DNA of 64,000 nucleotides from GCA-2720975 sp964469565. Lineage in GTDB: Bacteria > Planctomycetota > UBA1135 > GCA-002686595. Positions 8,867 through 18,938 of this stretch are shown here, piece after piece (position 1 is the stretch's first letter; each line of letters begins with the position of its first letter). A program made the position numbers and the translations under genes. Where the stretch lies: the NCBI GenBank assembly GCA_964469565.1, contig CAYXZD010000009.1, forward strand, positions 80,604 through 144,603, in the 5' to 3' direction. Under the pieces are notes generated by a model that was not told the DNA's origin, did not search any database, and worked only from the letters and a program-made list of their open reading frames with translations.

Positions 8867-11800
8867 TCACCGGGCAGTCGATGCGGCCGATCGTGAATTG
8901 GACTCGCCAGATTCGAGGGTATCCGTCAATGCGGCTTCAAAGACGCTGCGGGTGTCCTGCACAAAGGCTTGGCTGTCGACTTCACCGGCCTCTAGTTTGG
9001 CGAGGACTGCTCGCTGGGCTTGGTAGTCGGTGTTCTCGACCCCGGCTCGGCTTTGCAGCATGCGCCATGCTCGACGCCTTTCGACGCAGAAGATGACCAT
9101 CTGTCGGGAGCAAACCAACTCCATCACCTGCCCCCCCCGGTCCACGCGGATCATGGCTTCAAAGTCGGGGATGAACGACGTGTGGGATGGGTCCAAAAAG
9201 CGTCGGCTTACCACGTCGTCTTGCGTGATACGCAGGAGCATGTCTTCCAGGGGTACGGTCGTCTTGGCCTTGCCTGCCGGCTTGAAGTGGCGCCGGAAGC
9301 GTGCTTCTCCAGCCGCCCAATGGGCGATGGTGAAAGTGTATTTGCCTCCCAGTGCATTGGACTTGAGCGTGGCCCAGTCTTGCTTGAGGCTCGGATTGCC
9401 CTTGAGCGAGAAGGCATCCTGACTCATCTCGCCCTGTGTTGGGTCGAACACGAATTCAGGCATGCAGCGAGAGTCACGCACTTCGCGGGCCTGGACTGAC
9501 GATACATCGTCAGCGACGCCATGCTCGGGCTGGCAAGAGGTGAAGCACTGATAGAAGGCAGTACCGCGGTAGGCGAGACCGTCCAGCAGTGACTTGAACA
9601 GGTTGCCAGCGTTGGCGAGGGAAACCTGGGCCACGTACGGAGAACCATGGCCGCTCGTGAAAATCTCGGCCACATTCTTCTTCTCAGTGAACTTGCCCTG
9701 AGTTGTAGCTCCCAACGAATTCATGTCGCCGCCGCCAGGCATGGGGGTGGAGTCGGAGTTTTGGCCGCCTGTGTTGGAGTAAACCTGGGTATCCAAGAGC
9801 ATGATCTGCACGTTGGGTCGGTTCTGGAGCACGACCTTGGAGACGTTTTGGAACCCAATGTCGCCCATGCCACCATCGCCGCCCACTGCCCACGCCTTGG
9901 GCAGCTCACGAATCTCTTGGTCGGTCATCATGTGGTCGCTCATGTGGGTCATTTCAAATACCCATTTGTCATCGACCTCGTTCGCCCCGCCGAGTACCTG
10001 GTCGGCCACCCGCTCGGGAACCACACTTCGAGCAGCGTGATCAGCGATGAAGCTCTCACCAAACAACCAAGCCACTGTAGTTCCATCTTGGAACAGTGAG
10101 TTCATCCACGGGTAGGGGTGGGGGGTGTTCGGGGGAGTTGAGCCAAAGACTGTGTTGCATCCGGTGTGGGCGCCCATGGCCATAACGTTCATGCCGTTCG
10201 GGAGAAAACCATCCACTGCCTGCAGCTCACGATGGTTGAACGCTTCCTGTCGAAGGACCGCGCAAGTTGCGGTGATGAGTTCCTTGTGGTCGATGGCTCC
10301 ACCGTTTTCTAGCAAGGCCGCCGTGTCCGCATCGTCTTCGCCGCCGCGTCCCATCAAGACCTGAGCCACGACTCGGGAGAGCCGGGCGCTGGCCTCAGGG
10401 GCCATGGCCCGTAGGGCACCGATGCCGATCGATTCCAATTCGGCTGCCTTATTCAGCAAGCGCTCGGCCTTGCGGTGATACAGAGGGCGCATATAGGCCT
10501 CGGTGACGGATGCCAGGGCCCGTAGCGCGCTTTTCTCTCCACACCCCGCGCAGGCGCCATCGCCACTGACGAGCGCTTCATAATTGGTGCGCACCATGAG
10601 GTGGTTCTTGAGCGCTAAGGCATGGGCCTCTTCGGGCGCCTCACTGTCGTAACGCCCCAGGTATTGGCTGGGCGTGTCTGGCAAGTAGTCCATGAAGTCC
10701 GTGCCGGAGACGTGGTCGGCGTTCAATTCCTCAGTCTCGCTGGCCATGACGAGGGCGTCTTTGTCCCCGCATTCGGTGACGCACTCACCGCATCCCTTGC
10801 ACAGGTCGGAGACAAAAATGGCAAACAGGCCGCCCGATCCTGTGTCCTTGCGTTCTTTGGATCCAAAGACGGCAGGAGTCTTGCCGTAGGCAAAAGGGAT
10901 ACGACGGAAGACTTCGAGGAACGACTCTCGCGCGCTCTCTTCCACGTGGGCGAGGGCGTTGACTTCATGTTCGACGAGTTCTTTGAACGGTCTGGCGTTC
11001 TTGTCCTTGACCCCACTTACCATGCTCGCGCGCACGCGCTCCTCCACCGCAGGGAGTTCAGCGCGCAGAAGTTCCTTAGCGTCCGATTCAGCCACGAATC
11101 CCCGAGCTGCGGCACGGAACACAGTGGAGATTTCTTGGGCTGTGTTGGGCAGGGCGGTGTCGGGGCAGGCCACGATACACTCCATGCATTGTGTGCAGTT
11201 TTCTGCAATCCACAGGGGGGTTTCGCGTCGCGCGACATACTTGCTGGCAGTGGCCCCAGTGCCCGAAGCCATGATTCCCACAGAGGCGAGTGTCGATGCC
11301 GGTTGGTCGTAGCCAAGGCCCGCACGGAATTCCGCGTCAAATGTACTTGTGGCTGCCACAGGAGCCCGCTTGGGCTGGGCGGCGGGGGGAGTGTGTGGGG
11401 TGTTGCAGGTTCCGCAAGCGAGAAGTGAGGCCACCCGCATACTGGAGCGATCGGGTGCAGCGACTTCGCCATGGGGCACCGGGCAGATGCGGGAGAAGCC
11501 CATGGTCATGACGGTCATGTTGGATGCAACCACTGCGTCTCCGAAGCGACCAAACTTCTTGACGTATTGGGCTTCCACAACCTCGTGGAAGCGACTCTCG
11601 TCAACGTTGTTGTCTTCGAGGAATCCGGACACGCGGAAGAATGCACCTAGGAATGCGTTGCCCTGCATGCGGAGTTGCAAGTCAGGCCGGTCCGTGGCTT
11701 CCCGTGCGATGTCAAATCCAGGCAAGGTATACAGGCTGATCTTCTTGTCCACGATTTCCTGGCGCAGGTGTGCAGGGATTCGCGTCCATGCGACCTCTGG

Positions 11801-13543
11801 AGTTTCGGAGGACTCCCACACGAATGTGCCGCCCTCGGCGATCCCTTCGAGCGGGTTGGAGTGCGTGAAGGCCTTGGGGTCACAACAGAGGACGACGTTG
11901 ACGTGGCGCAGGTCGCAATTGACCCGGATTCGCTCGGGGGCTACCACGAGGAAGTAGGCCGTGGGTGCGCCTTTTTTCTCGGATCCGTACTTGGGGTTGG
12001 CGCTGACATGGAGCACCTCGGCCGGGCGTCCGAATTCATCGGTCGCTTCACTCTCCTTGGCGAGGTCATCGCCAAAGGCGCCGACGATTTCGCCGAGGTT
12101 CTTTCCGGTGGTGATCATTCCCCAGCCCCCGATAGAGTGCAGGCGCACTGCAATCGAACCGTCTGGTAGGAGGGAGGGGGTGCGTTTGGAAACCACTTGC
12201 CGAGGGTGGTCGACGCCGAGCACAAAAAAGCTGGTTCCATCACTGGCCTTGGCTCCGTCCTGTCGCGCTGTGGTTCCTCGGGCGAACTCGTAGGCACCGA
12301 GAATGCCCTCAGGTCTGAAATCTCGGGATCCGAGGCCGTAGGAGCCGCTGAAGATGCGCGGGCAATCGTCTAGGGTCAGGGCAGGCAGTGATACACCGGC
12401 GGCCGTCAGGCTTCCTTCGCAGGCCCGAGCGAGGACGGCACGCACCTCGCGGGTGAGGGGGTTGTCACCCGAGAGGGACTCGTCGGTGCGCTCGAGAATG
12501 ATCAGTTGCTGCTTACCTGCCAGAGCAGCAACCAGGGCCGCCTCTGGGAAGGGTCGCAGGACATTGAGATGCAAGGATCCCACCTTCTCACCTTCGTTCC
12601 GCAGGAGATCCACGCCGGCCTCGATATTCTCCGCCGCGGAGCCCATGGAGAGGAACAGCACATCGGCGTCTTCGCAACGATAAGAGGAAACCATGCCGTA
12701 GTGGCGCCCCGTCAACTCGGCGAATTCGGCGTAAGCATCCTCGAGAGCGCCTAGAATGTGCTCTGAGAACTTGTCACGGCGGGCAATCACGCCGTTCATG
12801 TAGTGCTCTTGGTTTTGAACCGGACCGAGGAGCATGGGGTTCTTCAAGTCAATCATCTCGGGCACCCGGCGGCGCTGGGGACCAAACAGCTCCACCTGTG
12901 CCTTTGTGGGACAATCGATGATGTCGTCGGGGGCACCTAGGAACTCCCGAATGAGCGCGGCCTCGTGCTTGAAGAACGTGCGTTCGAGGTGCGAGGTCAG
13001 GAATCCATCCTGGGAGTTGATGCCCGGGGTCAACGTTTGCTCGTTGACCTTGCGCAGGATCAGGGTTTGGTCGGCTGCCTGCTGGGAGTCCTTGGCGAAG
13101 AGAATGGTCCAGCCCGAGTCGAGGGCGGCATAGATGTCATCGTGGCCGCAATGCACATTCAGGGCATGTTTGGTCAGGGCTCGGGCGGCCACTTGCACGA
13201 CCATGGTCGCTAGTTTGCCGGGCGCGTGGTAATACTGCTCGATCCCGTAAACGAGGCCCTGGCCCGAGGTGAAGTTGACGACCCGTTTGCCAGTGACTGC
13301 GCAAGCGATGGCGCCACCCTGTGCGGCGTGCTCGCCTTCTGCCTCGATGGCGATACGGGGGCGCCCAAATACGTTCAGGTTGCCCTGGGCCACTGAGAGC
13401 TGGTATTGCTCTCCCATCTCCGTGGAGGGCGTGATGGGATAAAACACACCGGCGTCAGTCAGGCGGGCCTCGGTGTGGTAGGCGACCAATTGGTTGCCGT
13501 TGGTGGTGACTCGAATCCCAGGGTAGCGGGGGAGGTCGCTCAT
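8867..13543 (-). CDS. nifJ: Pyruvate:ferredoxin (flavodoxin) oxidoreductase, long form
   Basis: Single-chain oxidoreductase converting pyruvate and CoA to acetyl-CoA and CO2 with reduction of ferredoxin or flavodoxin. Order of parts: alpha-like domain with YPITPSTEM (about residue 35), gamma-like domain with RLHSIGGWG (about 465), 4Fe-4S cluster CTQCMECIVACP (about 780), second cluster CKGCGECVTEC (about 917), CAGCGE (about 1000), TPP-binding GGDGGMGDIG (about 1225) and YSNTGGQ (about 1256). At 1558 residues it is some 350 longer than the usual 1170-1200. Extra sequence lies after the gamma domain (with CGTC), between the two clusters, and after the CAGCGE motif. The second cluster has Gly where Pro is usual after the last Cys. 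It could feed reduced ferredoxin to the benzoyl-CoA reductase in this window. Confidence 0.93.
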   Translation of the reverse strand: MSDLPRYPGIRVTTNGNQLVAYHTEARLTDAGVFYPITPSTEMGEQYQLSVAQGNLNVFGRPRIAIEAEGEHAAQGGAIACAVTGKRVVNFTSGQGLVYGIEQYYHAPGKLATMVVQVAARALTKHALNVHCGHDDIYAALDSGWTILFAKDSQQAADQTLILRKVNEQTLTPGINSQDGFLTSHLERTFFKHEAALIREFLGAPDDIIDCPTKAQVELFGPQRRRVPEMIDLKNPMLLGPVQNQEHYMNGVIARRDKFSEHILGALEDAYAEFAELTGRHYGMVSSYRCEDADVLFLSMGSAAENIEAGVDLLRNEGEKVGSLHLNVLRPFPEAALVAALAGKQQLIILERTDESLSGDNPLTREVRAVLARACEGSLTAAGVSLPALTLDDCPRIFSGSYGLGSRDFRPEGILGAYEFARGTTARQDGAKASDGTSFFVLGVDHPRQVVSKRTPSLLPDGSIAVRLHSIGGWGMITTGKNLGEIVGAFGDDLAKESEATDEFGRPAEVLHVSANPKYGSEKKGAPTAYFLVVAPERIRVNCDLRHVNVVLCCDPKAFTHSNPLEGIAEGGTFVWESSETPEVAWTRIPAHLRQEIVDKKISLYTLPGFDIAREATDRPDLQLRMQGNAFLGAFFRVSGFLEDNNVDESRFHEVVEAQYVKKFGRFGDAVVASNMTVMTMGFSRICPVPHGEVAAPDRSSMRVASLLACGTCNTPHTPPAAQPKRAPVAATSTFDAEFRAGLGYDQPASTLASVGIMASGTGATASKYVARRETPLWIAENCTQCMECIVACPDTALPNTAQEISTVFRAAARGFVAESDAKELLRAELPAVEERVRASMVSGVKDKNARPFKELVEHEVNALAHVEESARESFLEVFRRIPFAYGKTPAVFGSKERKDTGSGGLFAIFVSDLCKGCGECVTECGDKDALVMASETEELNADHVSGTDFMDYLPDTPSQYLGRYDSEAPEEAHALALKNHLMVRTNYEALVSGDGACAGCGEKSALRALASVTEAYMRPLYHRKAERLLNKAAELESIGIGALRAMAPEASARLSRVVAQVLMGRGGEDDADTAALLENGGAIDHKELITATCAVLRQEAFNHRELQAVDGFLPNGMNVMAMGAHTGCNTVFGSTPPNTPHPYPWMNSLFQDGTTVAWLFGESFIADHAARSVVPERVADQVLGGANEVDDKWVFEMTHMSDHMMTDQEIRELPKAWAVGGDGGMGDIGFQNVSKVVLQNRPNVQIMLLDTQVYSNTGGQNSDSTPMPGGGDMNSLGATTQGKFTEKKNVAEIFTSGHGSPYVAQVSLANAGNLFKSLLDGLAYRGTAFYQCFTSCQPEHGVADDVSSVQAREVRDSRCMPEFVFDPTQGEMSQDAFSLKGNPSLKQDWATLKSNALGGKYTFTIAHWAAGEARFRRHFKPAGKAKTTVPLEDMLLRITQDDVVSRRFLDPSHTSFIPDFEAMIRVDRGGQVMELVCSRQMVIFCVERRRAWRMLQSRAGVENTDYQAQRAVLAKLEAGEVDSQAFVQDTRSVFEAALTDTLESGESNSRSAASTAR

Positions 13544-14187
13544 TGCAGTGGGAGGCCTAGGGGCCTACGGACGGGGGGGCGGGTAAATGGACTGCCACAG
13601 GGGCGGTTTTGAGGGTGGAGATTCTATCAGGCGCGGAGGGGTGGCACGATGGGGGGAGGGCAGGTCCCATGCAACTTGTGAGCCCACTGCCCTTTCTTGT
13701 GCCTTTGGCGATGCTCACCCGCTCAGTTGGGCTGCCCGAGCGTCGAGGGAGGATGGGCGGGGGGCCATGGGGGAAACCGCTGTGGGTAGTCGACCGGGTC
13801 TCCCCCAAGCACTAGGAGTGCACCCAGCCAGAGTCCCGCAGCTGCCCGAATGGGCTGTTGGCCGAGCAGGACTGGCCAGGGGTGAACTTTGGATGGCTGA
13901 ATCTTCGAACTGGGGAGGAATCGCAAGGAGCCGTGCCCGCCTGATCGCATTCCTTGTGCCACCGGATCTGGATAGGCCTACGAACTAGTTCGACGAAGTG
14001 TACGACGATGGGCCCGTACGTTCGTGGGTCCATGATCGACATCCTGTTGCGCAATTCGATCGTTGACCCGAGTCCTCAGAAACTAGATCCAATCCTGCGG
14101 CCCATTGGCATGCGGTGCGGTGCGATTCAGACCGGTCGACTCAATCCCCGAACACTCCCCCTTCACATTCCTCTCTGGAGAAAACCC
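13544..14187. other. Divergent intergenic region, nifJ / cox operon
   Basis: 644 bp without a convincing gene. Short open frames exist on both strands, for example a 48-codon frame at 13669-13815, but none shows a recognisable family or ribosome binding site. Promoters for nifJ and the cox operon must lie here. Confidence 0.45.
13981..13992. promoter_or_regulatory. 12-bp perfect palindrome upstream of cox operon
   Basis: CGAACTAGTTCG is self-complementary and lies about 195 bp before the first gene of the oxidase operon. Possible regulator site; no family consensus matched. Confidence 0.25.
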
Positions 14188-15018
14188 ATGCGTTCCGTGT
14201 TGTTGCCTGCCGTTCTTATTGCCCTGCCCATTGCTGCTTGTGGTGGAGGCGGGGAAGCCCCCGCACCCGCTGGACCCGGCGCTTCGACTCCAACCGCGGA
14301 CACGGGCGATTCGGCCCCCGCTGCCGCATCGACTGCATCGGGACCCGCCAAGGCTTGGGATGCAGCAGCTGGAAAGGTTTCTGTCACTGGCGTAGCCAAG
14401 TTCAGCGGCGACGCGCCCAAGCGCCGCACGGTGGACATGGGGAGTGACCCCAAGTGTGAGGGGATGCACGACGAAGGAATTCGTGATGAATCAGCCATCG
14501 TGGGTGCCGGGGGCGAACTGGCCAACGTATTCGTTTGGGTCAGCAAGGGTCTAGAGGGGTGGGAATTCACCGCTCCCACCGACCCAGTCTATGTCGATCA
14601 AAAGGGGTGTGCCTACGTTCCCCACGTCCTAGGCGTCCAGGTGGGGCAACCCCTTGAGATTCGCAATAGCGATCCCGTTTCTCACAACGTCCACAGTTAC
14701 GCCAAGCGCAACAATGGATTCAATCAGACCCAAGCCCCCGGTGCGGCTGCTCTGACCAAGGTCTTCAAGCGCGAAGAAGTTCTTATGTCCCTCAAGTGTG
14801 ACATTCACGGTTGGATGAACACCTATGTGGGCGTAGTTGAGACTCCGTTTTTTGCCGTCTCCGGTGAAGATGGAAGCTTCGATCTTGGCAAATTGCCCGC
14901 AGGGCAATACGAGGTTTCGGCCCGCCACGAGGTTTTTGGCCGTGCTAAGCAGACCATCACCGTTGATGAATCTGCTGGGCCTGTCACCGTTTCGTTCACC
15001 TTTTCGGAGGATGAATAA
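14188..15018 (+). CDS. Cupredoxin-domain lipoprotein
   Basis: 276 residues from the ATG at 14188, which immediately precedes a lipoprotein signal (IALPIAACGGGG). A Pro/Ala/Thr-rich linker leads to a plastocyanin/methylamine-utilisation-like domain. The type 1 copper ligands appear as His in SHNVHSY and Cys-His-Met in LKCDIHGWM. The C-terminus is a carboxypeptidase-regulatory-like beta domain (DGSFDLGKLPAGQYEV). It stands 2 bp before coxB, so it is the first gene of the oxidase operon. Inference: a periplasmic, membrane-anchored copper protein donating electrons to the CuA centre, or a copper carrier for oxidase assembly. Confidence 0.8.
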   Translation: MRSVLLPAVLIALPIAACGGGGEAPAPAGPGASTPTADTGDSAPAAASTASGPAKAWDAAAGKVSVTGVAKFSGDAPKRRTVDMGSDPKCEGMHDEGIRDESAIVGAGGELANVFVWVSKGLEGWEFTAPTDPVYVDQKGCAYVPHVLGVQVGQPLEIRNSDPVSHNVHSYAKRNNGFNQTQAPGAAALTKVFKREEVLMSLKCDIHGWMNTYVGVVETPFFAVSGEDGSFDLGKLPAGQYEVSARHEVFGRAKQTITVDESAGPVTVSFTFSEDE

Positions 15019-15020
15019 AC

Positions 15021-15839
15021 ATGAGCGCGAGTGCCTCGCACCCCAGATCGCCAAGTTTTGGCCTTCTATTCTACCTATTCGGTGTTCTCGTAGTTGGCGG
15101 CTTTGCGATCGACTGGTTGCCTGAAGTCAAGTCTGCGCATGGTCACGGAATCGACGGAGTGATTCGGTATTTGCTGGGCACGACCGGTGTCCTCTTCTTC
15201 TTGGGCTGCATCATTCTGGGGTACTTCACAATGAAGTACGGCCAAGGCAAGGTTCAAGCGGATGCCATCGTGAGCAAGAAGAAGGAGGCTCTTTGGGCCA
15301 TCATTCCCGTGTTGCTCATGTGCTCCATTTCGGAGGTGGGCGTGCTCGTCATGGGCTTGCCCGTGTTTGCCGAAGTCTACGGCGAACCCGATGAGGATGC
15401 CTTCCACGTAGAAGTCGTGGGGAAACAGTTCGAGTGGATCGTGCGCTACCCCGGTGCCGACGGGATCTTCGGAGAGGTGGACCACGCCAAGGTTCACGAC
15501 GCCCGTAACCCGCTCGGGCTCGTCAAGAGCGATCCCAACGCCAAGGACGACATTGTCGTGCGCGGCAAGGTTCACGTCCCCGTGAACCGCATGACGGTGG
15601 TGCACCTTCGTGCACTTGATGTCATCCACTCCTTTACCGTCCCCCTCTTCCGCACCAAGCAAGATGCGCTTCCCGGCTATACGGCCTACACGCAGTTCAT
15701 CCCCGAGGAAGAAGGGACCTTCGAGTTGGCCTGTGCTGAGCTCTGTGGTCTTGGACATTATCGAATGCAAGGCAGCGTTATCGTTGAGAGCGAGGAGAGC
15801 CTCGCCCAGTGGCTTGAGGACCAAGAACCATGGCTGTAG
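15021..15839 (+). CDS. coxB: Cytochrome c oxidase subunit II
   Basis: 272 residues. Two N-terminal membrane helices (about 15-35 and 50-70, with a third hydrophobic stretch near 93-115) are followed by a periplasmic cupredoxin domain. The CuA site is intact: HSFTVP followed by CAELCGLGHYRM. There is no fused haem c domain. It starts 2 bp after the cupredoxin gene and overlaps coxA by 10 bp, indicating tight coupling. Confidence 0.95.
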   Translation: MSASASHPRSPSFGLLFYLFGVLVVGGFAIDWLPEVKSAHGHGIDGVIRYLLGTTGVLFFLGCIILGYFTMKYGQGKVQADAIVSKKKEALWAIIPVLLMCSISEVGVLVMGLPVFAEVYGEPDEDAFHVEVVGKQFEWIVRYPGADGIFGEVDHAKVHDARNPLGLVKSDPNAKDDIVVRGKVHVPVNRMTVVHLRALDVIHSFTVPLFRTKQDALPGYTAYTQFIPEEEGTFELACAELCGLGHYRMQGSVIVESEESLAQWLEDQEPWL

Positions 15840-17527
15840 AAGAACATCACGCTCCCACGAGCTTCATTAGCAAGTACGTTTTCAGCCAGGATCACAAGGT
15901 GATCGGGCTGCAGTACATTCTTACGGCCATGTTCATGGCCATCGTGGGGGGTGGCCTGGCGGTCATGATCCGCACTCAAATTGCGTGGCCTGAGACGGCC
16001 ATGGTGACCCCGGAGACGTACCTGAGCTTGGTCACCATGCACGGGACCATCATGGTGTTCTTTGTGGTCTCGCTAGCCCTAGTGAGTGGATTTGGAAACT
16101 TCTTGGTGCCCCTCATGCTGGGTGCACGGGACATGGCCTACCCATTCCTGAACATGATGTCCTATTGGACAGTCGTGCCTGCCTGCGTGCTGGTGCTAGT
16201 TTCTTTCCTCGTGGAGGGTGGGGCAGCCGCAGCGGGTTGGACGGCCTATCCGCCGCTTTCCGTGGCCCCCGAGGCCTTGCCCGGATCGGGAATGGGGCAG
16301 ACCCTGTGGCTCCTGTCTATGGCCTTGTTCATCGCCTCGTTCACCATGGGCGGCCTGAACATCATCGCTACAGTCATGAACTGCCGCGTCAGGGGGCTCA
16401 CGATGATGCGCATGCCCCTGACCGTGTGGACCTATTTCATGTCGGCCATCCTGGGTGTGCTGGCGTTCCCGCCCCTGACCGCTGCGGCCATCATGCTGTT
16501 GCTGGATCGTCACGGCGGCACCAGTTTCTTCATGCCGTCGGGCCTTGTGTTCGGTAACGAGGTGTTGGCCCACGAGGGGGGAACCCCGCTCCTGTTCCAG
16601 CACTTGTTCTGGTTCCTAGGGCACCCGGAGGTTTATGTGCTGGTCTTGCCAGGTATCGGAATCACCTTCGATTTGATCGCTAGCTTTGCACGCCGGCCCA
16701 TCTTTGGGTACCGCACGTCTGTATGGGCCCTGGTGGCCGTGGGATTCCTCAGCATGATCGTGTGGGGTCACCACATGTACGTGACTGGCATGAACCCCTA
16801 CGTGGGGGAGTACTTCTCCATAGCCACTGTGTTGATTACAGCGCCCTTTGCTGTACTGGGCCTCAATCTGGTTGCCAGTTTGTGGCGCAGTCGAATCCGC
16901 ATGGAGATCCCCATGTACTGGGCGCTAGGTACGGTTGCAGTGATTGGCTTGGGCGGTTTTGGGGGTCTGTTCTTAGCAACCTCCATTTCTGACATCTACT
17001 TCCACGATAGTTTCTTCGTGGTGGGACACTTCCACCTCATGATCGGCGTGGTCACTGTGCTGTCCACCTACGGGGGCTTGTATCATTGGTTCCCAAAGAT
17101 GTTTGGCCGCATGATGAGTGTTGGACTCGGTAAGCTGCATTTCTGGGGCACCTACGTCCCCATGGTGGCCATCTTCTTCCTAATGCACCTGCAGGGCATG
17201 TCCGGCCTGCTCCGTCGTTACTACGATCACTCGATTTACCAGTTCCAGGAGCCTGGCCAAGAGTTGGCTGCGGTCATTACTTATTTGACCTATGTGACCT
17301 TTGCGGCACAGGCCCTGTTCTTCTGGAACTTCTTTGTGAGCATTTTCAAGGGCAAGGAGGCTGGCTCCAACCCCTGGAATGTGACCACTCTAGAGTGGAC
17401 CACACCTTCTCCCGCTCCCCATGGAAACTGGCCGGGTGCCTTGCCCGTGGTGGACCGTCATCCCTATGACTACGATCCCTCTGTTGATTCCGACGAGGAT
17501 TACAATCCCCAGGGAGTTGTGGCATGA
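15830..17527 (+). CDS. coxA: Cytochrome c oxidase subunit I
   Basis: 565 residues, twelve-helix haem-copper oxidase core. The D-channel region GFGNFLVPLMLGARDMAYP, the catalytic LGHPEVYVLVLPG (His, Glu and Tyr of an A1-type oxidase), the CuB pair WGHHMY and the haem-ligand segment VGHFHLMIG are all present. The Glu in HPEVY places it with the A1 proton-channel type. Reduces O2 to water while pumping protons. Confidence 0.96.
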   Translation: MAVEEHHAPTSFISKYVFSQDHKVIGLQYILTAMFMAIVGGGLAVMIRTQIAWPETAMVTPETYLSLVTMHGTIMVFFVVSLALVSGFGNFLVPLMLGARDMAYPFLNMMSYWTVVPACVLVLVSFLVEGGAAAAGWTAYPPLSVAPEALPGSGMGQTLWLLSMALFIASFTMGGLNIIATVMNCRVRGLTMMRMPLTVWTYFMSAILGVLAFPPLTAAAIMLLLDRHGGTSFFMPSGLVFGNEVLAHEGGTPLLFQHLFWFLGHPEVYVLVLPGIGITFDLIASFARRPIFGYRTSVWALVAVGFLSMIVWGHHMYVTGMNPYVGEYFSIATVLITAPFAVLGLNLVASLWRSRIRMEIPMYWALGTVAVIGLGGFGGLFLATSISDIYFHDSFFVVGHFHLMIGVVTVLSTYGGLYHWFPKMFGRMMSVGLGKLHFWGTYVPMVAIFFLMHLQGMSGLLRRYYDHSIYQFQEPGQELAAVITYLTYVTFAAQALFFWNFFVSIFKGKEAGSNPWNVTTLEWTTPSPAPHGNWPGALPVVDRHPYDYDPSVDSDEDYNPQGVVA

Positions 17528-18042
17528 GCGTGGGTCTTGCTCTCCCGGAACAGGCCCCTCTTCGCCCGCGCGCAGGGGATGTCATGTGCATTACCTTGAT
17601 AGGGGTCGTCGCCATGTTATTCGCGGGTTTTACGGCGGCCTACTTCATTCGTAGGCCCTCGGTGGACTGGGTGCCCGTGACCCTGCCCGCATGGACCTGG
17701 TTGGGAACGGGTGTGTTGTTCGTGAGTAGCGGCCTGCTCGAATGGGCCCGCCGCAGTGCGAGTCGCAACATGTTTATGGGCAGCATTGCATTGGGCTTTG
17801 TCTTTCTCGGCGCACAGGCGTTGGCTTGGCAAGAGCTGTCAGCGGCGGGTGTGTACATGCCCACCTCTGCCCATGGTTCATTCTTCTTCATGCTCTCCGC
17901 CGTGCACGCCGTGCACCTGGTGGGGGGGCTAGTGGCACTTCTATATGTAGCCGCACGACGCAGCGAAATGCGTTGGGTCGCCGGCTACTGGCATTTCATG
18001 GGCCTCATCTGGCTCTACACCCTCTTTCTCCTCGCAAACTGA
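17524..18042 (+). CDS. Haem-copper oxidase subunit III-like protein (first copy)
   Basis: 172 residues with about five membrane helices. The COX3-type features are HGSFFFMLSAVHAVHLVGG and the C-terminal GYWHFMGLIWLYTLFLL. The start overlaps the coxA stop by four bases (ATGA). A second subunit III-type gene follows, so the operon encodes two related polytopic subunits. Confidence 0.9.
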   Translation: MSVGLALPEQAPLRPRAGDVMCITLIGVVAMLFAGFTAAYFIRRPSVDWVPVTLPAWTWLGTGVLFVSSGLLEWARRSASRNMFMGSIALGFVFLGAQALAWQELSAAGVYMPTSAHGSFFFMLSAVHAVHLVGGLVALLYVAARRSEMRWVAGYWHFMGLIWLYTLFLLAN

Positions 18043-18055
18043 CATGGAGACTTCA

Positions 18056-18667
18056 ATGACTCAATCGGGAACCGGCGCGGCATTGGATGTCGAGCCGTCA
18101 GCGTTCAACGTCAGCTGGCAAAAGGCGATGATGTGGCTGTTCATCGTGACCGATGGACTGCTTTTTTCTGGCTACTTGGCGAGCTACATGTTTACTCGCT
18201 TGGCCTTGGCTGACACCACGGGGTGGCCTGACCAGGCGGAAGTTTTCAGTATGAACTTCATCACACTGATGACTTTCACACTGATCACGAGTTCGGCCAC
18301 CATGGCCTGCGCAGTCAAGGCTGCCACGGACAAGGACCACAAGGCGGCTCGAAAGTACCTCTTGATCACTACCCTGATTGGCCTGTCGTTCCTAGGAATG
18401 CAGGCGATTGAGTGGAGCCACTTCATCGGAGATGGGGCACGCCTCACGAGCAACCCGTGGGGGTCGCCGACGTTTTCTGCTTACTTCTTCATGATGACAG
18501 GATTCCACGGAACTCACGTTCTGATTGGAGTCATCATCCTGTTGATCACGTTCCTACACACGACTCCGACTCGCCTCGATGCGGGTAAGGTCGAGCTGGC
18601 GGGCCTGTACTGGCACTTTGTCGACCTGGTGTGGGTTTTCATCTTTGGCTGTTTCTACCTTCTCTAG
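18056..18667 (+). CDS. Cytochrome c oxidase subunit III (second copy)
   Basis: 203 residues from the ATG at 18056; a GGAG lies seven bases ahead of it, inside a possible earlier ATG at 18044, so the inner start is preferred. Five helices; COX3 hallmarks include GMQAIEWSHF, the conserved MTGFHGTHVLIGV and GLYWHFVDLVWVF. Lies 13 bp after the first subunit III-like gene. Confidence 0.92.
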   Translation: MTQSGTGAALDVEPSAFNVSWQKAMMWLFIVTDGLLFSGYLASYMFTRLALADTTGWPDQAEVFSMNFITLMTFTLITSSATMACAVKAATDKDHKAARKYLLITTLIGLSFLGMQAIEWSHFIGDGARLTSNPWGSPTFSAYFFMMTGFHGTHVLIGVIILLITFLHTTPTRLDAGKVELAGLYWHFVDLVWVFIFGCFYLL

Positions 18668-18677
18668 GACGTGACCC

Positions 18678-18938
18678 ATGTCTGACGCTTCAACGACATC
18701 TTACAAGTCCTATTGGATGGCTTGGTTTCTGCTGCTTTTGATCACCATTGCCATGGTTTTCATCGGGAGCAAGACCGTCTTGGCCCTCGGCATGATGGTG
18801 AAAGCTGCCGTGATCGCCATGTTTTTTATGCACCTGGCCTTTGAACGCAAGAGCTTGGTTTACACGGTTATCGTGGGGTTGATGGTGACAACGGCCGTAA
18901 TGGTTGTCCTCTTCATCCCCGACGGGATGGCCATGTAA
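18678..18938 (+). CDS. Cytochrome c oxidase subunit IV (prokaryotic type)
   Basis: 86 residues, three hydrophobic helices, the size and pattern of the small COX4_pro/CyoD-like subunit that closes bacterial oxidase operons. Contains MVKAAVIAMFFMHLAFER, the characteristic middle helix. Its stop TAA supplies the first A of the next ATG (TAATG), so the following gene is translationally coupled. Confidence 0.88.
   Translation: MSDASTTSYKSYWMAWFLLLLITIAMVFIGSKTVLALGMMVKAAVIAMFFMHLAFERKSLVYTVIVGLMVTTAVMVVLFIPDGMAM

Noticed and set aside
13669..13815. 48-codon ORF between nifJ and the cox operon
   Set aside because: No ribosome binding site, no recognisable family, and ordinary stop-free length for this GC content.
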